NCBI RefSeq assembly: GCF_002946835.1
Contig: NZ_CP026652.1
Span: 8,122,001-8,186,000, forward strand
Direction of reading: 5' to 3'
DNA from: Streptomyces dengpaensis
GTDB lineage: Bacteria > Actinomycetota > Actinomycetes > Streptomycetales > Streptomycetaceae
Length of the DNA stretch: 64,000 bases
A model generated the notes under the pieces. The model was given only the letters and a program-made list of their open reading frames with translations. It did not search any database and was not told the origin of the DNA. Position numbers and translations under genes: made by a program. Shown here in pieces: positions 15,233 to 24,609 of the stretch (positions within the stretch are counted from its first letter, which is position 1; the number at the start of each line of letters is the position of its first letter).

Positions 15233-17469
15233 TGGACGCCCCCACGACGGGAGGACCGACACAGGGGAGCGACACGGCCGGCGGGGCGTCCGCCGCACCC
15301 GACGAGTGGGTGCTGGTCACCGACGACCCGCTGACCGACTACCACCCCGCCTTCACCGGCAACGGCCGGCTGGCCGCGCGCGTGCCGGCGGCCGGCAACG
15401 GCTTCGCCGAGGCCCCCGTGCGTACCCAGTTCCATGTCGCAGGCCTCTACACCGGCCGCGGCGGCGAATGGTCCCGCAAGGCGTCCCTGCCCGCCTGGAC
15501 GACGCTCGACGTGAGCGATGGCAGCGGCTCGTTCAACGACGCGTTCAGCTCCGTACGCGCAACGGGGGAGCAGCTGGTAGGCGGTGACTGGGCCGCGGTG
15601 ACACGGCCGGAGGCCGGAGCCGCTCGCGGCATCGAGCGGTACCGGCAGTCCCTCGACCTGCGCACCGGAGTGATCACCACGGAGGCCCGCTGGACCTCGC
15701 CGGCGGGCCGGGTCACGGACGTGCGCTACCAGGTGCTCATCGACCGGTCCCGGCCTCACGTGGGCGCCGTGACCGTGACGGTCATCCCGCACTGGGAGGG
15801 GACACTCGTCGTCAACGACACCCTCGACGACCGGGCGGCTGCCCGCACAACGCCCGCCCGGCAGGGAGCGGGCGCAGGACGGATCTGGACCGTCACGGAG
15901 GCCGAGGGCAGTGGCATCGTGGCCGCGGTCGTCTCCGTGCTCGACGCCGTCGCCGCGCCGCGCTCTCCAGCGGGGGAGGGGACGGCGGCGCAGACGGTCA
16001 CGGTACGCGCGCTGCCGGGCCAGGCCCACACCTTCACCAAATACGTGTCCGTCGTGACCGCGCACGACGCCGACGACCCGCACGCAGCCGCCCGAGCCCA
16101 CGCCGACGCGGCGGCCCGTGCGGGATACGGCCGGCTCGCCGACGACAACCGCCGGGCCTGGGCACGGGAGTGGGAGGGCGACATCGTCGTCCGCGGCGAC
16201 GCCCGCCTGCAACGCCAGGTGCGGGCCTCGAAGTTCTACCTCCTGACCAGCGTGCGCGAGGACTCGCCGTGGTCGCCCTCACCCGCCGGGCTCTCCAGCG
16301 ACAGCTACAACGGCCATGTCTTCTGGGACACCGAAACCTGGATCTACCCGAGCATCCTCGCCCAGCACCCGCAGATCGCCGAGAGCGTCCTCGACTACCG
16401 GGTCCGGCGGCTCGACGCGGCCCGCGCCTACGCCGCCGACGGCGGACACAGCGGCGCCCGCTTCCCCTGGGAGAGCAGCCTCACCGGCGACGAGGACACA
16501 CCGGCATGGGCCCCGTTCGGCCGTCTCGAACAGCACGTCAGCTCGGATGTCGCGCTGGCCTTCTGGCAGTACTGGCTGGCCACCGGCGACGAGCGGTGGC
16601 TGCGTACGTCGGGACTGCCCGTGCTGAGCGCGGTCGCGGACTTCTGGACGAGCCGGGTCACCGCCGACGCCGAGGGCCGCTGTCACATCAACGGGGTGAT
16701 CCCGCCCGACGAGTACGCGGAAGGACCGCACGACGACTCCGTCTATACCAACGTCGCCGCCCGGGCCGTACTCCGCTTCGCCGCCCGGGCCGCCGAGAGG
16801 CTGGGGCAGCCGGCCGACCCGCGCTGGACGGACGTCGCCGACCGGCTGGTCATCCCCTTCGATCAAGCCCAGGGCATCCACCCGGAGTTCACCGGATACG
16901 AGGGCCAACGGATCAAGCAGGCGGACGTGGTGATGCTCGCCTACCCATGGGAGAACCCGCAGTCCGCGGAGGTCACCCGGGCCGACCTCGAGTACTACGT
17001 GCCCCGTACGCACGAGGAGGGCCCGTCGATGACCGACTCGGTGCACTCCATCGTCTACGCCGAACTCGGCGACGCCAAGGCGGCGTTCGAGCACACGCGG
17101 CGCAGCGTCGAGCCGTTCCTCCGACCGCCCTTCGAGCAGTTCGCCGAGGCCCGCACCGGGGGAGCCTTCACCTTCCTCACCGGGCACGGCGGCTTCCTGC
17201 AGGAGTTCCTCCACGGCTACTCGGGGCTGCGCTGGCGCGCGGACCGGGTCGTGCTCGCACCGATCCTGCCCGACCCGCTGGACGGCATCGCGCTGCGGCG
17301 GCTGCGCTGGAGGGGCCGTGTCTTCGACATCGACATCCGGCACGACGGTACGACGGTACGGCTGCACGCGGGCGAAGAGCTCCCGGTGGAGGCCGCGGGA
17401 CAGCTCCATCACGTCCCGGCCGGGGGAGAAGTCAGGCTCGCTACGCGCACACCATTGGCGGACCGTTAA
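15232..17469 (+). CDS. GH65 family glycoside hydrolase/phosphorylase
   Basis: The 745-residue protein has the GH65 architecture: an N-terminal beta-sandwich, a helical linker, the (alpha/alpha)6 barrel from about residue 320 (HVFWDTETWIYPSILAQHP, a conserved substrate-site segment), the catalytic acid Glu494 in GVIPPDEYAEGPHDDSVYTN, the IKQADVVMLAYPW segment, and a short C-terminal beta-sheet domain. GH65 includes maltose, trehalose and kojibiose phosphorylases and hydrolases acting on alpha-1,2-glucosyl-galactose (ATHL1 type). The sequence resembles the ATHL1/kojibiose-hydrolase branch by the WDTETW and PPDEY forms, but hydrolase versus phosphorylase is not settled. RBS AGGAGG precedes the GTG. 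No signal peptide, so it acts on imported sugar. Confidence 0.9.
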   Translation: MDAPTTGGPTQGSDTAGGASAAPDEWVLVTDDPLTDYHPAFTGNGRLAARVPAAGNGFAEAPVRTQFHVAGLYTGRGGEWSRKASLPAWTTLDVSDGSGSFNDAFSSVRATGEQLVGGDWAAVTRPEAGAARGIERYRQSLDLRTGVITTEARWTSPAGRVTDVRYQVLIDRSRPHVGAVTVTVIPHWEGTLVVNDTLDDRAAARTTPARQGAGAGRIWTVTEAEGSGIVAAVVSVLDAVAAPRSPAGEGTAAQTVTVRALPGQAHTFTKYVSVVTAHDADDPHAAARAHADAAARAGYGRLADDNRRAWAREWEGDIVVRGDARLQRQVRASKFYLLTSVREDSPWSPSPAGLSSDSYNGHVFWDTETWIYPSILAQHPQIAESVLDYRVRRLDAARAYAADGGHSGARFPWESSLTGDEDTPAWAPFGRLEQHVSSDVALAFWQYWLATGDERWLRTSGLPVLSAVADFWTSRVTADAEGRCHINGVIPPDEYAEGPHDDSVYTNVAARAVLRFAARAAERLGQPADPRWTDVADRLVIPFDQAQGIHPEFTGYEGQRIKQADVVMLAYPWENPQSAEVTRADLEYYVPRTHEEGPSMTDSVHSIVYAELGDAKAAFEHTRRSVEPFLRPPFEQFAEARTGGAFTFLTGHGGFLQEFLHGYSGLRWRADRVVLAPILPDPLDGIALRRLRWRGRVFDIDIRHDGTTVRLHAGEELPVEAAGQLHHVPAGGEVRLATRTPLADR

Positions 17470-17483
17470 CCGTTGGTCAGTGG

Positions 17484-17521
17484 CGGGGCGCGCGGCAGGG
17501 TCAGCCGCCGGGCGCGCCCCG
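17484..17521. terminator. Hairpin between convergent GH65 and lacI genes
   Basis: CGGGGCGCGC (17484-17493) pairs with GCGCGCCCCG (17512-17521). It overlaps the 3' end of lacI and sits 15 bp after the GH65 stop, so it could terminate both convergent transcripts. Confidence 0.55.
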
Positions 17522-18592
17522 CAGCGGCGCCGAACTCGCGCGCACGACCAACTCCGGAACCAGCAACCGGTGCAGAGACTCGGCAGCCTCGTCGAAGCCC
17601 TTGTCCGCGTTCCGGTCGGCGAGCCGCAGCAGCTCCGCCATGATCAACCGGCCGACCGCCTCTATCGGCTGACGGATACTCGACAGACCCACCGCCGCCG
17701 CGGCAGGGGTGTCGTCGAAGCCCACCACCGCGATGTCCTCGCCGGGGCGCAGCCCGTGGTGGCGCACGGCGTGCAGCGCGCCGACTCCAAGGGTGTCGGT
17801 CGCCGCGACCACAGCGGTCGGCGGATCCGGCCGGTCCAAGAGCTCCGCCATCAGCCGCGTACCACTCGACATGGTGTCGTCGCCCCGTACGTCGAGCCGA
17901 TGGCTTTGGGCGAGCAGGCCGTGCCGGTCCATGGCCGTCAGCCAGCCGTGCGCCCGCGCGTCGCCGACACTGGAGCCCTCGGGCCAGCCCAGGAATCCGA
18001 TGCGCCGGTGGCCGGCGGCGACGAGGTGGTCGACGGCCGAGGCCGTCCCGGCCGTGTTGTCGACGTCGGCCCAGCTGTAACCGTCGACACCGGTCGCGGT
18101 GCGCCCGAATGCCGCGAACGGGACGCCGGCCGCCACCAGTTGCCGTGGACGCGGATCGTGCGGAGTGACGTCGTAGAGCACCACCGCGCTCACGGCCCCG
18201 GCGCGCCACAGCGCCGTGCACCGTTCGGTCTCCTCGCCGGCATCGGTCGCCGTGAACAGCAGCACATGGTGGTCGCATGCCTGGCCCGCCTCGGCGAGCG
18301 CGTGCAGGAAGCGGTCCTGGATGGAGGCCACCGTCTCCGCGTGGACCGGCAGGATCCTGCACCCGACCATGCGGGGAGAGCTGGCTCTGAGCGAGCGTGC
18401 CGCCCGGTTGGGGTGGTAACCGAGGTCGGCGACCGCCCGGTTGACCCGCTCCCGCGTCTCGGCGCGGACCCGGTCGGGTGCGTTGAGCACGTTGGACACC
18501 GTCTGCCGTGACACCCCGGCCGCCTCGGCGACGTCCGAGATGGTCACGGACGGGCCCGGAGGCAGCCGTGGGCCATGGGAACCGGCTGTCAT
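17501..18592 (-). CDS. LacI-family transcriptional regulator
   Basis: The 363-residue protein starts with a LacI HTH and hinge helix (VTISDVAEAAGVSRQTVSNV then LGYHPNRAARSL), followed by a periplasmic-binding-protein-like effector domain (GAVSAVVLYDVTPHD, HRRIGFLGWPEGS, AATDTLGVGALHAVR, VVGFDDTPAA). It is convergent with the GH65 operon and probably represses it in the absence of the sugar. RBS GGGGGAAGCAG precedes the ATG. A copy of the TTGAACGATCAA-type operator lies 77 bp upstream, suggesting autoregulation. Confidence 0.93.
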   Translation of the reverse strand: MTAGSHGPRLPPGPSVTISDVAEAAGVSRQTVSNVLNAPDRVRAETRERVNRAVADLGYHPNRAARSLRASSPRMVGCRILPVHAETVASIQDRFLHALAEAGQACDHHVLLFTATDAGEETERCTALWRAGAVSAVVLYDVTPHDPRPRQLVAAGVPFAAFGRTATGVDGYSWADVDNTAGTASAVDHLVAAGHRRIGFLGWPEGSSVGDARAHGWLTAMDRHGLLAQSHRLDVRGDDTMSSGTRLMAELLDRPDPPTAVVAATDTLGVGALHAVRHHGLRPGEDIAVVGFDDTPAAAAVGLSSIRQPIEAVGRLIMAELLRLADRNADKGFDEAAESLHRLLVPELVVRASSAPLRGAPGG

Positions 18593-18668
18593 CTGCTTCC
18601 CCCCGCTGGTCGACCCCTGCGTATGCGCATGAACGGAGATCGGCGCCGCGCATGCTGGACGGATCGAT

Positions 18669-18680
18669 TTTATCGTTCAA
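18669..18680 (-). promoter_or_regulatory. LacI-type operator upstream of lacI
   Basis: TTGAACGATAAA on the minus strand, one base from the palindrome TTGAACGATCAA found before the GH65 operon. It is followed by more A/T, likely within the lacI promoter. Nothing else is seen between 18593 and 18840. Confidence 0.7.
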
Positions 18681-18840
18681 ACCTGGGCTGTCGAGGCTGG
18701 ACGGACGGGACGGGCACCACGAACACGGAGGGGGATGGGCAGCGCGCGGCTGTGGTGCCCATGCAGGAACGTCCCGCCCGGCCAACGAGGTTGCTCGTGA
18801 CCGGTGCCCGGACCGGCGCTCAAGTGCACATCGAGCACGT

Positions 18841-19596
18841 CTAGTCGGGAGGCATCTTTGCCAAGGCGTCACGCAGTGCGGCGCGGGAGGTCACACCCAG
18901 CTTGGGGAAGAGCTGGTACAGGTGGGTGGAGACGGTGCGCGGGGAGAGGAAGAGCCGTTCGCCGATCTGTTTGTTGGTGAGGCCGGCGGCTGCGAGCGTG
19001 GCGATCTCCCGCTGCTGTGGGGTCAGGGACGCCGGCCCGGCGCGCTCGACGTGCCCCGTGGACAGCCCGGTTGCCCGCAGCTCGTTGCCGGCCCGGGCCG
19101 CCCAGGGGGTGGCGCCGAGTCGCTCAAAGGTGTCGAGTGCGGCGACGAGCTGTGTGCGCGCTTCCGTGGTTGATTTCGCCCGTCGGAGCCGTTCGCCATG
19201 GGCGAGTTGAACCCGAGCCAACTCGAACGGCCAGCGGTCGGTGCCGGGTACGGCCAGAGCCTTGTCGAACAGCTTGACCGCGTGGCGATCGGTCGCGGCG
19301 ATCGCTGCCGATGCCTCCACGATCATGGCGAGCCGTGGCGAGATCGCGGCGACGCCGGCCTCGCGTACTGCGGCGACATGGGCTGCGGCCTCAGCGGGCC
19401 GGCCCGTTCTGACCGCGGACTCGACGAGATCCATGAAGAGAAACAGGGCGGTGGGGACGTGAGAGGCGAGCTCGCCCGCGCGGCCGACGAGCAGGCGGTG
19501 GGCGGTGTCGAGGTCGCCGTCACCGCGAGGAGGAGATGGTGCGCCGCGGCGACCAGCGGTCCTGCCCGCCCGCCGTCGGCCCGGCTGGACAGATGA
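18841..19596 (-). pseudogene. C-terminal remnant of a LuxR/LAL-type regulator, frameshifted
   Basis: From about 19596 the minus strand reads GPLVAAAHHLLLAV in one frame, then shifts near 19535 into GDLDTAHRLLVGRAGELASH and on through TPR-like helices to a LuxR HTH (LTPQQREIATLAAAGLTNKQ, then SPRTVSTHLYQLFPKLGV) and the stop at 18841. This is the C-terminal third of a large ATP-binding LuxR (LAL/MalT-like) regulator. The AAA domain is missing because another gene starts at 19625, and the frame is broken. A shorter intact frame of 197 residues from an ATG at 19434 exists and could in theory still make the HTH part. Confidence 0.8.
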
Positions 19597-19624
19597 CCGG
19601 GGGCCGAAGCTCGGCCGTGCGCGG

Positions 19625-20317
19625 TCAGTGCTCGGCGGCCTGCCTGATCAAGGCAGCCACCTCAGCCGGCTGTGACACGTAGACGGCGTGGCTGCCGGCG
19701 ACCTCGACGACTTGGGAGCCCGCCCTCTCCGACATCGCGCGCTGCGCCGGCGGCGGGATCATGCGGTCGTCGGTCGCGATGAGGTACCAGCTCGGCTTCA
19801 CCCGCCAGGCGGGCTCCACCACAGCACCAGTGAGGGCGTCGACGCCCCACGGGATCTGGGAGTCGGCCTTGAACGCCGCCTGCTCGGCCGGCACATCGCC
19901 GGCGAAGGAGTCCGCGAACTTCTCGCGGTCCAGGAACAGGAAGCCGTCCCTGGGCGGCAGGATCGGCGGGACCGGAGCGCCGGGCGGGGGGTCGGCGATG
20001 AGCGAGTTCACCGATTCGCCCTTGTCCGGCGCGAATGCGGCGATGTAGACCAGCGCCGAGACCTTCGGGTGATTGCCTGCCTCGGAGATCACGACGCCGC
20101 CGTAGGAGTGTCCCACCAGGACGACCGGCCCGTCCTGGGCGTCGATCACCTGCCGCGTCGCGGCGACGTCGCCTTCCAGGGACAGGGTCGGGTTCTGGAC
20201 GACGCTGACGTTGTACCCGTCCCGCTTGAGGATGTCGTAGACCCCCTGCCAGCCGGATCCGTCCACGAATCCTCCGTGGACGAGAACGACGTTCCTCGGT
20301 TCCGAACTCACGCTCAT
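19625..20317 (-). CDS. Alpha/beta-fold hydrolase (EstC/HNL-like)
   Basis: The 230-residue protein has the compact alpha/beta hydrolase pattern: VVLVHGGFVDGSGWQGVYDI at the N-terminus, nucleophile elbow GHSYGG, YIAAFAPDKGES, the acid region IATDDRMIPP and the catalytic His in VAGSHAVYVSQP. This arrangement is that of small esterases/hydroxynitrile-lyase-like proteins common in actinobacteria. The ATG at 20317 has a good RBS (GAAGGAG). It stands alone; the neighbour downstream is the broken LuxR regulator. Substrate unknown. Confidence 0.9.
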   Translation of the reverse strand: MSVSSEPRNVVLVHGGFVDGSGWQGVYDILKRDGYNVSVVQNPTLSLEGDVAATRQVIDAQDGPVVLVGHSYGGVVISEAGNHPKVSALVYIAAFAPDKGESVNSLIADPPPGAPVPPILPPRDGFLFLDREKFADSFAGDVPAEQAAFKADSQIPWGVDALTGAVVEPAWRVKPSWYLIATDDRMIPPPAQRAMSERAGSQVVEVAGSHAVYVSQPAEVAALIRQAAEH

Positions 20318-21054
20318 GACTTCTCCTTCTGCGCGCTGGACCGTTGCGGTCACGCGCAGAAAGCTAGGCGGAGGCGAGCGGGATGGATTCCGTCAAGTGA
20401 CGTAGTTCGGCGAGCAGGCTTTCGCACCCCGAGCGCTCCTGCCCGGTCATGCTGACGATGCGTCAGGTGTGAGGCCGCCGTTCACGATGTCCGTGCATGG
20501 ATGCCTGCGGCACAACTTGCGCGGTAGGAGCCGGTCCCAGCGCCATGACCAGGTCGCCGACCAGCCAGGGTGCGCCTGCCCCGGTCCAGCGCGGGCGGCC
20601 GTTCTTCGCTGCTGAGCACGCGGGGCGCGCACAGCTCACGTACGGCAGGGATACAGGGCCGCTCGTGCGCGCACCGCAGCGGCACACGAACCTGGCCCCA
20701 TGGGTAGGGCCGGCCGCCGTCGATCAGCCGACTGTCCGCCAGGCGGGGCTCCCGGCAGCTCCGGTGGCTGCACCTTCTGGCATGGGTGCAGGAGTTCGGC
20801 TCGACCTGCCGGGTTGCCCGAGCCGAGGACGGTATCCGTGAGGACATCTTCGGGTTCGTCACCCCGAACGGCACCGGGTACGTGCATCTGATCGCTTCGA
20901 CCTCTCCTGTCCCTGACTGGCCGACTTCATTGGTCATCGCTCACCAGGCCGTTAGCCTGCGCCACTTCGGCGTGGACCGCATCCCCCGACAGCCGAACTG
21001 CGTTCGCGGCGTGGGAGCCGTCTACGCACCGGCCTGGAGGAGGCGAGCGTGTCC
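20318..21054. other. 737-bp stretch without a recognisable gene
   Basis: Both strands contain open frames but none matches a family I know. The minus strand around 20700-20470 encodes a Cys-containing stretch (RFVCRCGARTSG, then PWLVGDLVMALGPAP) without a clear start; the plus strand 20786-21000 reads EDIFGFVTPNGTGYVHLIAS. They are probably remains of older coding DNA. Confidence 0.5.
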
Positions 21055-22431
21055 TCAGGCGCGGACGATCGCCAGCACCTCGTCGCGCAGCCGGGCCACG
21101 GTGTCTGCGTCCCGGGCCTCCACGTTGAGCCGCAGCAGTGGCTCCGTGTTGGAGGGCCGCAGATTGAGCCACCAGTCGGCGGCGCTGATTGTCAGTCCGT
21201 CGAGCTCGTCGGCGACCGCTTCGTCCCGGCCGGCGAAGGCCTCGCGGACCACGGCAAGCGTGCGCTGCTGATCGTGGACAACGCTGTTGATCTCGCCGGA
21301 CGCCGCGTATCGCTTGTACGGTCCGACCAGCGAGGACAGCGGTCTCTGCTGGCCGCCGAGGGCGGCGATCACATGCAGGGCCGCCAGCATGCCGGTGTCG
21401 GCGTTCCAGAAGTCGCGGAAGTAGTAGTGCGCCGAGTGCTCGCCGCCGAACAACGCGCCGGTGCGCGCCATTTCGGCCTTGATGAAGGAGTGTCCCACCC
21501 GGGTGCGGACCGGGGTGCCCCCATGCTCGCGCACCACGTCGGGCACAGCCCGCGAGGTGATCAGGTTGTGGATGATGGTGCTTCCCGGATGGCCGGTCAG
21601 CAGGCGGGCTGCGATCAGGGCGGTGACGGCGGACGGCGAGACGGCTTCGCCCCGCTCGTCGACGACGAAACAGCGGTCCGCGTCACCGTCGAAGGCCAGG
21701 CCCAGATCGGCCCCGGTCTCCCGCACCTTGTGCTGCAGATCGACGATGTTCTTCGGGTCCAGCGGGTTGGCCTCGTGGTTGGGGAAGGTGCCGTCAAGCT
21801 CGAAGTACATCGGGACGACCTCCACCGGTAGGTCACGGAACACCGCGGGGGTGGTGAGACCGCCCATGCCGTTGCCCGCGTCCACCACGATCTTCAGCGG
21901 GCGGATCACGGAGATGTCCACCAGCCCCAGGAGATGGGCGGCGTAGTCCCCGAGCATGTCCCGTTGGGTGAGGGAGCCCGGCGCGCGCTTGATGGCGGGC
22001 AGCCCCCGACCGGCGGACCAACGCTCCGCGAGTGCGCGGATCTCCCGTAGACCAGTGTCCTGGCCGACCGGTGTCGCGCCCGCTCGGCACATCTTGATGC
22101 CGTTGTAGCGGGCGGGGTTGTGGCTCGCGGTGAACATCGCGCCGGGACGCCGCAGCTTGCCGCTGGCGAAATACAGCCCGTCGGTGGAACACAGGCCGAT
22201 CTCGGTCACGTCGGCGCCGCGCCCGGCCGCGCCCTCCGCGAAGGCGCGTGCCAGCCCCGGGGAACTGGGGCGCATGTCGTGCCCGGTCACGATCGCGTCC
22301 GCGCCGGTCGTCTCGACGAAGGCGGCGCCGAACAGCCGGGCGAGGCCCTCGTCGAGCTGATCGGGAACGATGCCGCGGATGTCGTAGGCCTTCACCAGGC
22401 CGGAGAGGTCAACGCTGGGCCGTTCACTCAC
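21055..22431 (-). CDS. manB: Phosphomannomutase/phosphoglucomutase
   Basis: The 458-residue protein is a complete alpha-D-phosphohexomutase: YDIRGIVPDQ at the N-terminus, phosphoserine loop TASHNP (Ser103), metal loop DGDADR near 245, sugar-binding GGEHSAH near 325, and phosphate-binding RPSNTEP at the C-terminus. It interconverts mannose-1-phosphate and mannose-6-phosphate (or the glucose pair). It is last in the minus-strand operon; its GTG overlaps the end of the broken GH13 gene by 8 bp. Next to a GH130 enzyme, which can release mannose-1-phosphate, it makes functional sense as the route to mannose-6-phosphate. The symbol is by family; paralogues elsewhere in the genome are likely. Confidence 0.93.
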   Translation of the reverse strand: MSERPSVDLSGLVKAYDIRGIVPDQLDEGLARLFGAAFVETTGADAIVTGHDMRPSSPGLARAFAEGAAGRGADVTEIGLCSTDGLYFASGKLRRPGAMFTASHNPARYNGIKMCRAGATPVGQDTGLREIRALAERWSAGRGLPAIKRAPGSLTQRDMLGDYAAHLLGLVDISVIRPLKIVVDAGNGMGGLTTPAVFRDLPVEVVPMYFELDGTFPNHEANPLDPKNIVDLQHKVRETGADLGLAFDGDADRCFVVDERGEAVSPSAVTALIAARLLTGHPGSTIIHNLITSRAVPDVVREHGGTPVRTRVGHSFIKAEMARTGALFGGEHSAHYYFRDFWNADTGMLAALHVIAALGGQQRPLSSLVGPYKRYAASGEINSVVHDQQRTLAVVREAFAGRDEAVADELDGLTISAADWWLNLRPSNTEPLLRLNVEARDADTVARLRDEVLAIVRA

Positions 22432-23389
22432 TGTCGTACTCCTTGTGCGTTATCCATACGGCCGTGTCCTGCGGGATGCTGTGGCCATCGAGTGGTGCGC
22501 TGGACAGCAGCACGTCGGCGTCGTCGTCCAGTGGGACCGGCTGCGCACCGAAGTGCACCACGCACCGCAGGCGTGCGCCACGTTCGAAGCTGTTGCATCT
22601 CGCCGGGGCTGACACAGCGTGCCAGCCGCTCGCGGTCGAAGACGCCGGCTTCGGCCACCATGACCCGTTCGCCTGGGGGCACCGCGCCGGGGGCGCGGGT
22701 TGGCGGTCCAGCCAGTGATTCATGATCCGCTCGAAGTCGGCGACGACCTCAGGGGCGCGCCAGTTCAGATCCGACTGTTCCGGCGCGTGCAGGTGCAGGT
22801 ACCACTCACCAGGACAGCCGTCCGGCTCCTGGACCCTGGTCCAGGCAGGGCCGCCGGACGCGGACTGCCAGTCGCTGGTTGGCAGTTCGCCGTCTTGGCC
22901 GCGCCCCGGCCGGAAGACGTACCGCTCCCTGGCCGACGAGCCCGGCTCGGCGGCGACCGCCTCGCGAAACCAGGGGTGCTGATCGGAGGTGTGGTTGGGG
23001 ACCAGGTCCACCAGGACCTTGATGCCCAGGGCGTGGGCCCGCTCCACCAAAGAGTTGAAGTCGGTCGGTCTTCCGAGGTCGCGCGCCACTGCGGTGTGGC
23101 CGGTGATGTTGTAGCCGCCGTCCGCCAGCGGCGAGGGGGAGAACGGAGTGATCCACACCGCGTCGACGCCGAGATGCCGCAGATGCCCGAGCCGCGCCGT
23201 GGCACCGGGGAGGTCCCCCACGCCGTCCCCGTCGCTGTCGGCGAAGGCGCGGGGGTAGATCGCGTAGGAGACGGCGTCCCGCCACCATGGGATGGCGCTG
23301 TCGGGTCGGCCGGCACTGCCCGTCCCGGGCCGGGTGACTGCCGGGTCCGGGACGGGGTGACCGGGGCCCGGGGTTGCGAGCGCGGTCAT
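22424..23389 (-). pseudogene. GH13 (alpha-glucosidase-type) gene with central deletions
   Basis: The N-terminal 210 residues are a normal GH13 start: WWRDAVSYAIYPRAFADSDG, LRHLGVDAVWITPFSPSP, and VDLVPNHTSDQHPWF. After FERIMNHWLDR the frame jumps: a +1-shifted piece GERVMVAEAGVFDRERLARC is visible, then another jump to a C-terminal fragment (VVHFGAQPVPLDDDADVLLS) ending at 22424. The region with the nucleophile Asp and transition-state Asp is gone. The frame stays open end to end, so a roughly 320-residue protein would be made but could not be an active GH13. It is translationally coupled to the Gfo/Idh gene (ATGA). Confidence 0.85.
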
Positions 23390-24609
23390 CCGGCTTCTCC
23401 CACGGTCGAGGTGGACGGGATGGTCACGGGCAGTGTGCGACCGGTCTCCGCCGACCGGGTGGCCGCCTCCGCCACCGCGACGGCGGCCAGCCCGGTGCGG
23501 GCGTCGGCCTGCGGGGTGCCGCCGTGTGCCGCGCAGTGCAGGAGGTCGGTCATGGCCGCCCGCACGCTCTCGGCGTACACATGCGGTTTGCAATTCTCGC
23601 CGCCCAGGTCGACGACGCAGTCGACCCGGTGCGGGACGCTGCGCGTGATCCCCCGGCCGGAGGCAGGACGGTCCGAGCCGGCGTGGCGTGCCACGGACAC
23701 TGTGATGTGCTCCTGGCCGTGCGGGCGCAGTCCGGGAACCGCGAGCAGTTCGGCGGTCCGTGCGGGCAGCGCCTCCCAGCCGGCCGCGCCCGCGTCGTCG
23801 GTCCACGCGGTGACCGTCGCGTGCGTCGGGATCCAGCCGGTGACCCGGGCTTCGGCGAAGCCGTAGTCGAGCCGCATCATCTGGCGCTCGGCGCGGTGGG
23901 CGTGGGTGAAGGAGTGGGTGTGGGTGGCCACGGCGCCGCCGGGGTGGGTGGCGGTGGCCACCACGATGTCCACCGGGCCGCCGTCCCGCCGCACCGCGGT
24001 GCCCTGCACCTGCAGGGGGTTGCTGCCCGTCAGGGTGTTGGCGGCGTCGAAGAAGTGCACGCCGTGTTCGATGTGGATGCCGCCGCTGTGGGCCGGGTCC
24101 CAGAACCAGTGGTCTGGGCCCAGGTCCTCGTCCGAGGCGTCGTTCTCGAAGGCGAACCGCCGCAGCGGGTCCAGCAGGTTCTCCTGCCCGAGCCGCTGGA
24201 GCAGCCGCAGGATCGGGTTGTAGCGCAGCACGTGGTCGACGACGAACACGCCCGGCGCGCGGTCGGCCTCCTCCGCGACGCGCGCGGCGTCCTCGACGGT
24301 GAGCGCCATGGGCTTCTCGCAGAAGACGTGCTTGCCGGCGCGCAGGGCGGCCACCGCGGCGTCCGCGTGGGCGGCCGGCGGGGTGGCCAGCACGACCACG
24401 TCGACATCCGGGAGCGCGGCCACGTCCTCCACGCTCGCGTGGACGGCCGCGCCGTACCGGCCGGCGAGCGTCTCCGCCCGTCGCCGGTCGGCGTCGGCGC
24501 ACGCGACGACCCGCAGTGAGGGGATGTCGCGTATCGCGTCCAGGACGAACGTGCCGAAGGCACCGCAGCCGACCAGCGCGACGGCGTGCCCGGTGGGGCC
24601 GGGAGTCAC
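23386..24609 (-). CDS. Gfo/Idh/MocA family oxidoreductase
   Basis: The 407-residue protein has the NAD(P)-binding Rossmann start (AVALVGCGAFGTFVLDAIRD), the diagnostic EKP motif (AGKHVFCEKPMALTVEDAAR, about residues 92-111), and a C-terminal alpha/beta domain with GGIHIEHGVHFFDAAN, containing the likely catalytic His. Such enzymes oxidise or epimerise sugars and sugar acids. GTG start overlaps the GH130 stop (GTGA), and its own stop overlaps the next start. Within this operon it may act on mannose or a mannose-derived disaccharide, but this is inference. Confidence 0.92.
   Translation of the reverse strand: MTPGPTGHAVALVGCGAFGTFVLDAIRDIPSLRVVACADADRRRAETLAGRYGAAVHASVEDVAALPDVDVVVLATPPAAHADAAVAALRAGKHVFCEKPMALTVEDAARVAEEADRAPGVFVVDHVLRYNPILRLLQRLGQENLLDPLRRFAFENDASDEDLGPDHWFWDPAHSGGIHIEHGVHFFDAANTLTGSNPLQVQGTAVRRDGGPVDIVVATATHPGGAVATHTHSFTHAHRAERQMMRLDYGFAEARVTGWIPTHATVTAWTDDAGAAGWEALPARTAELLAVPGLRPHGQEHITVSVARHAGSDRPASGRGITRSVPHRVDCVVDLGGENCKPHVYAESVRAAMTDLLHCAAHGGTPQADARTGLAAVAVAEAATRSAETGRTLPVTIPSTSTVGEAG

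Noticed and set aside
12029..17469. Search for an ABC ATPase in the sugar operons
   Set aside because: No Walker A or ABC signature was found in any of the three transporter loci; a shared ATPase elsewhere is assumed.
19670..19680. TGTCACA on the minus strand inside the hydrolase gene
   Set aside because: It is within coding sequence and lacks NGTC at 16 bases.
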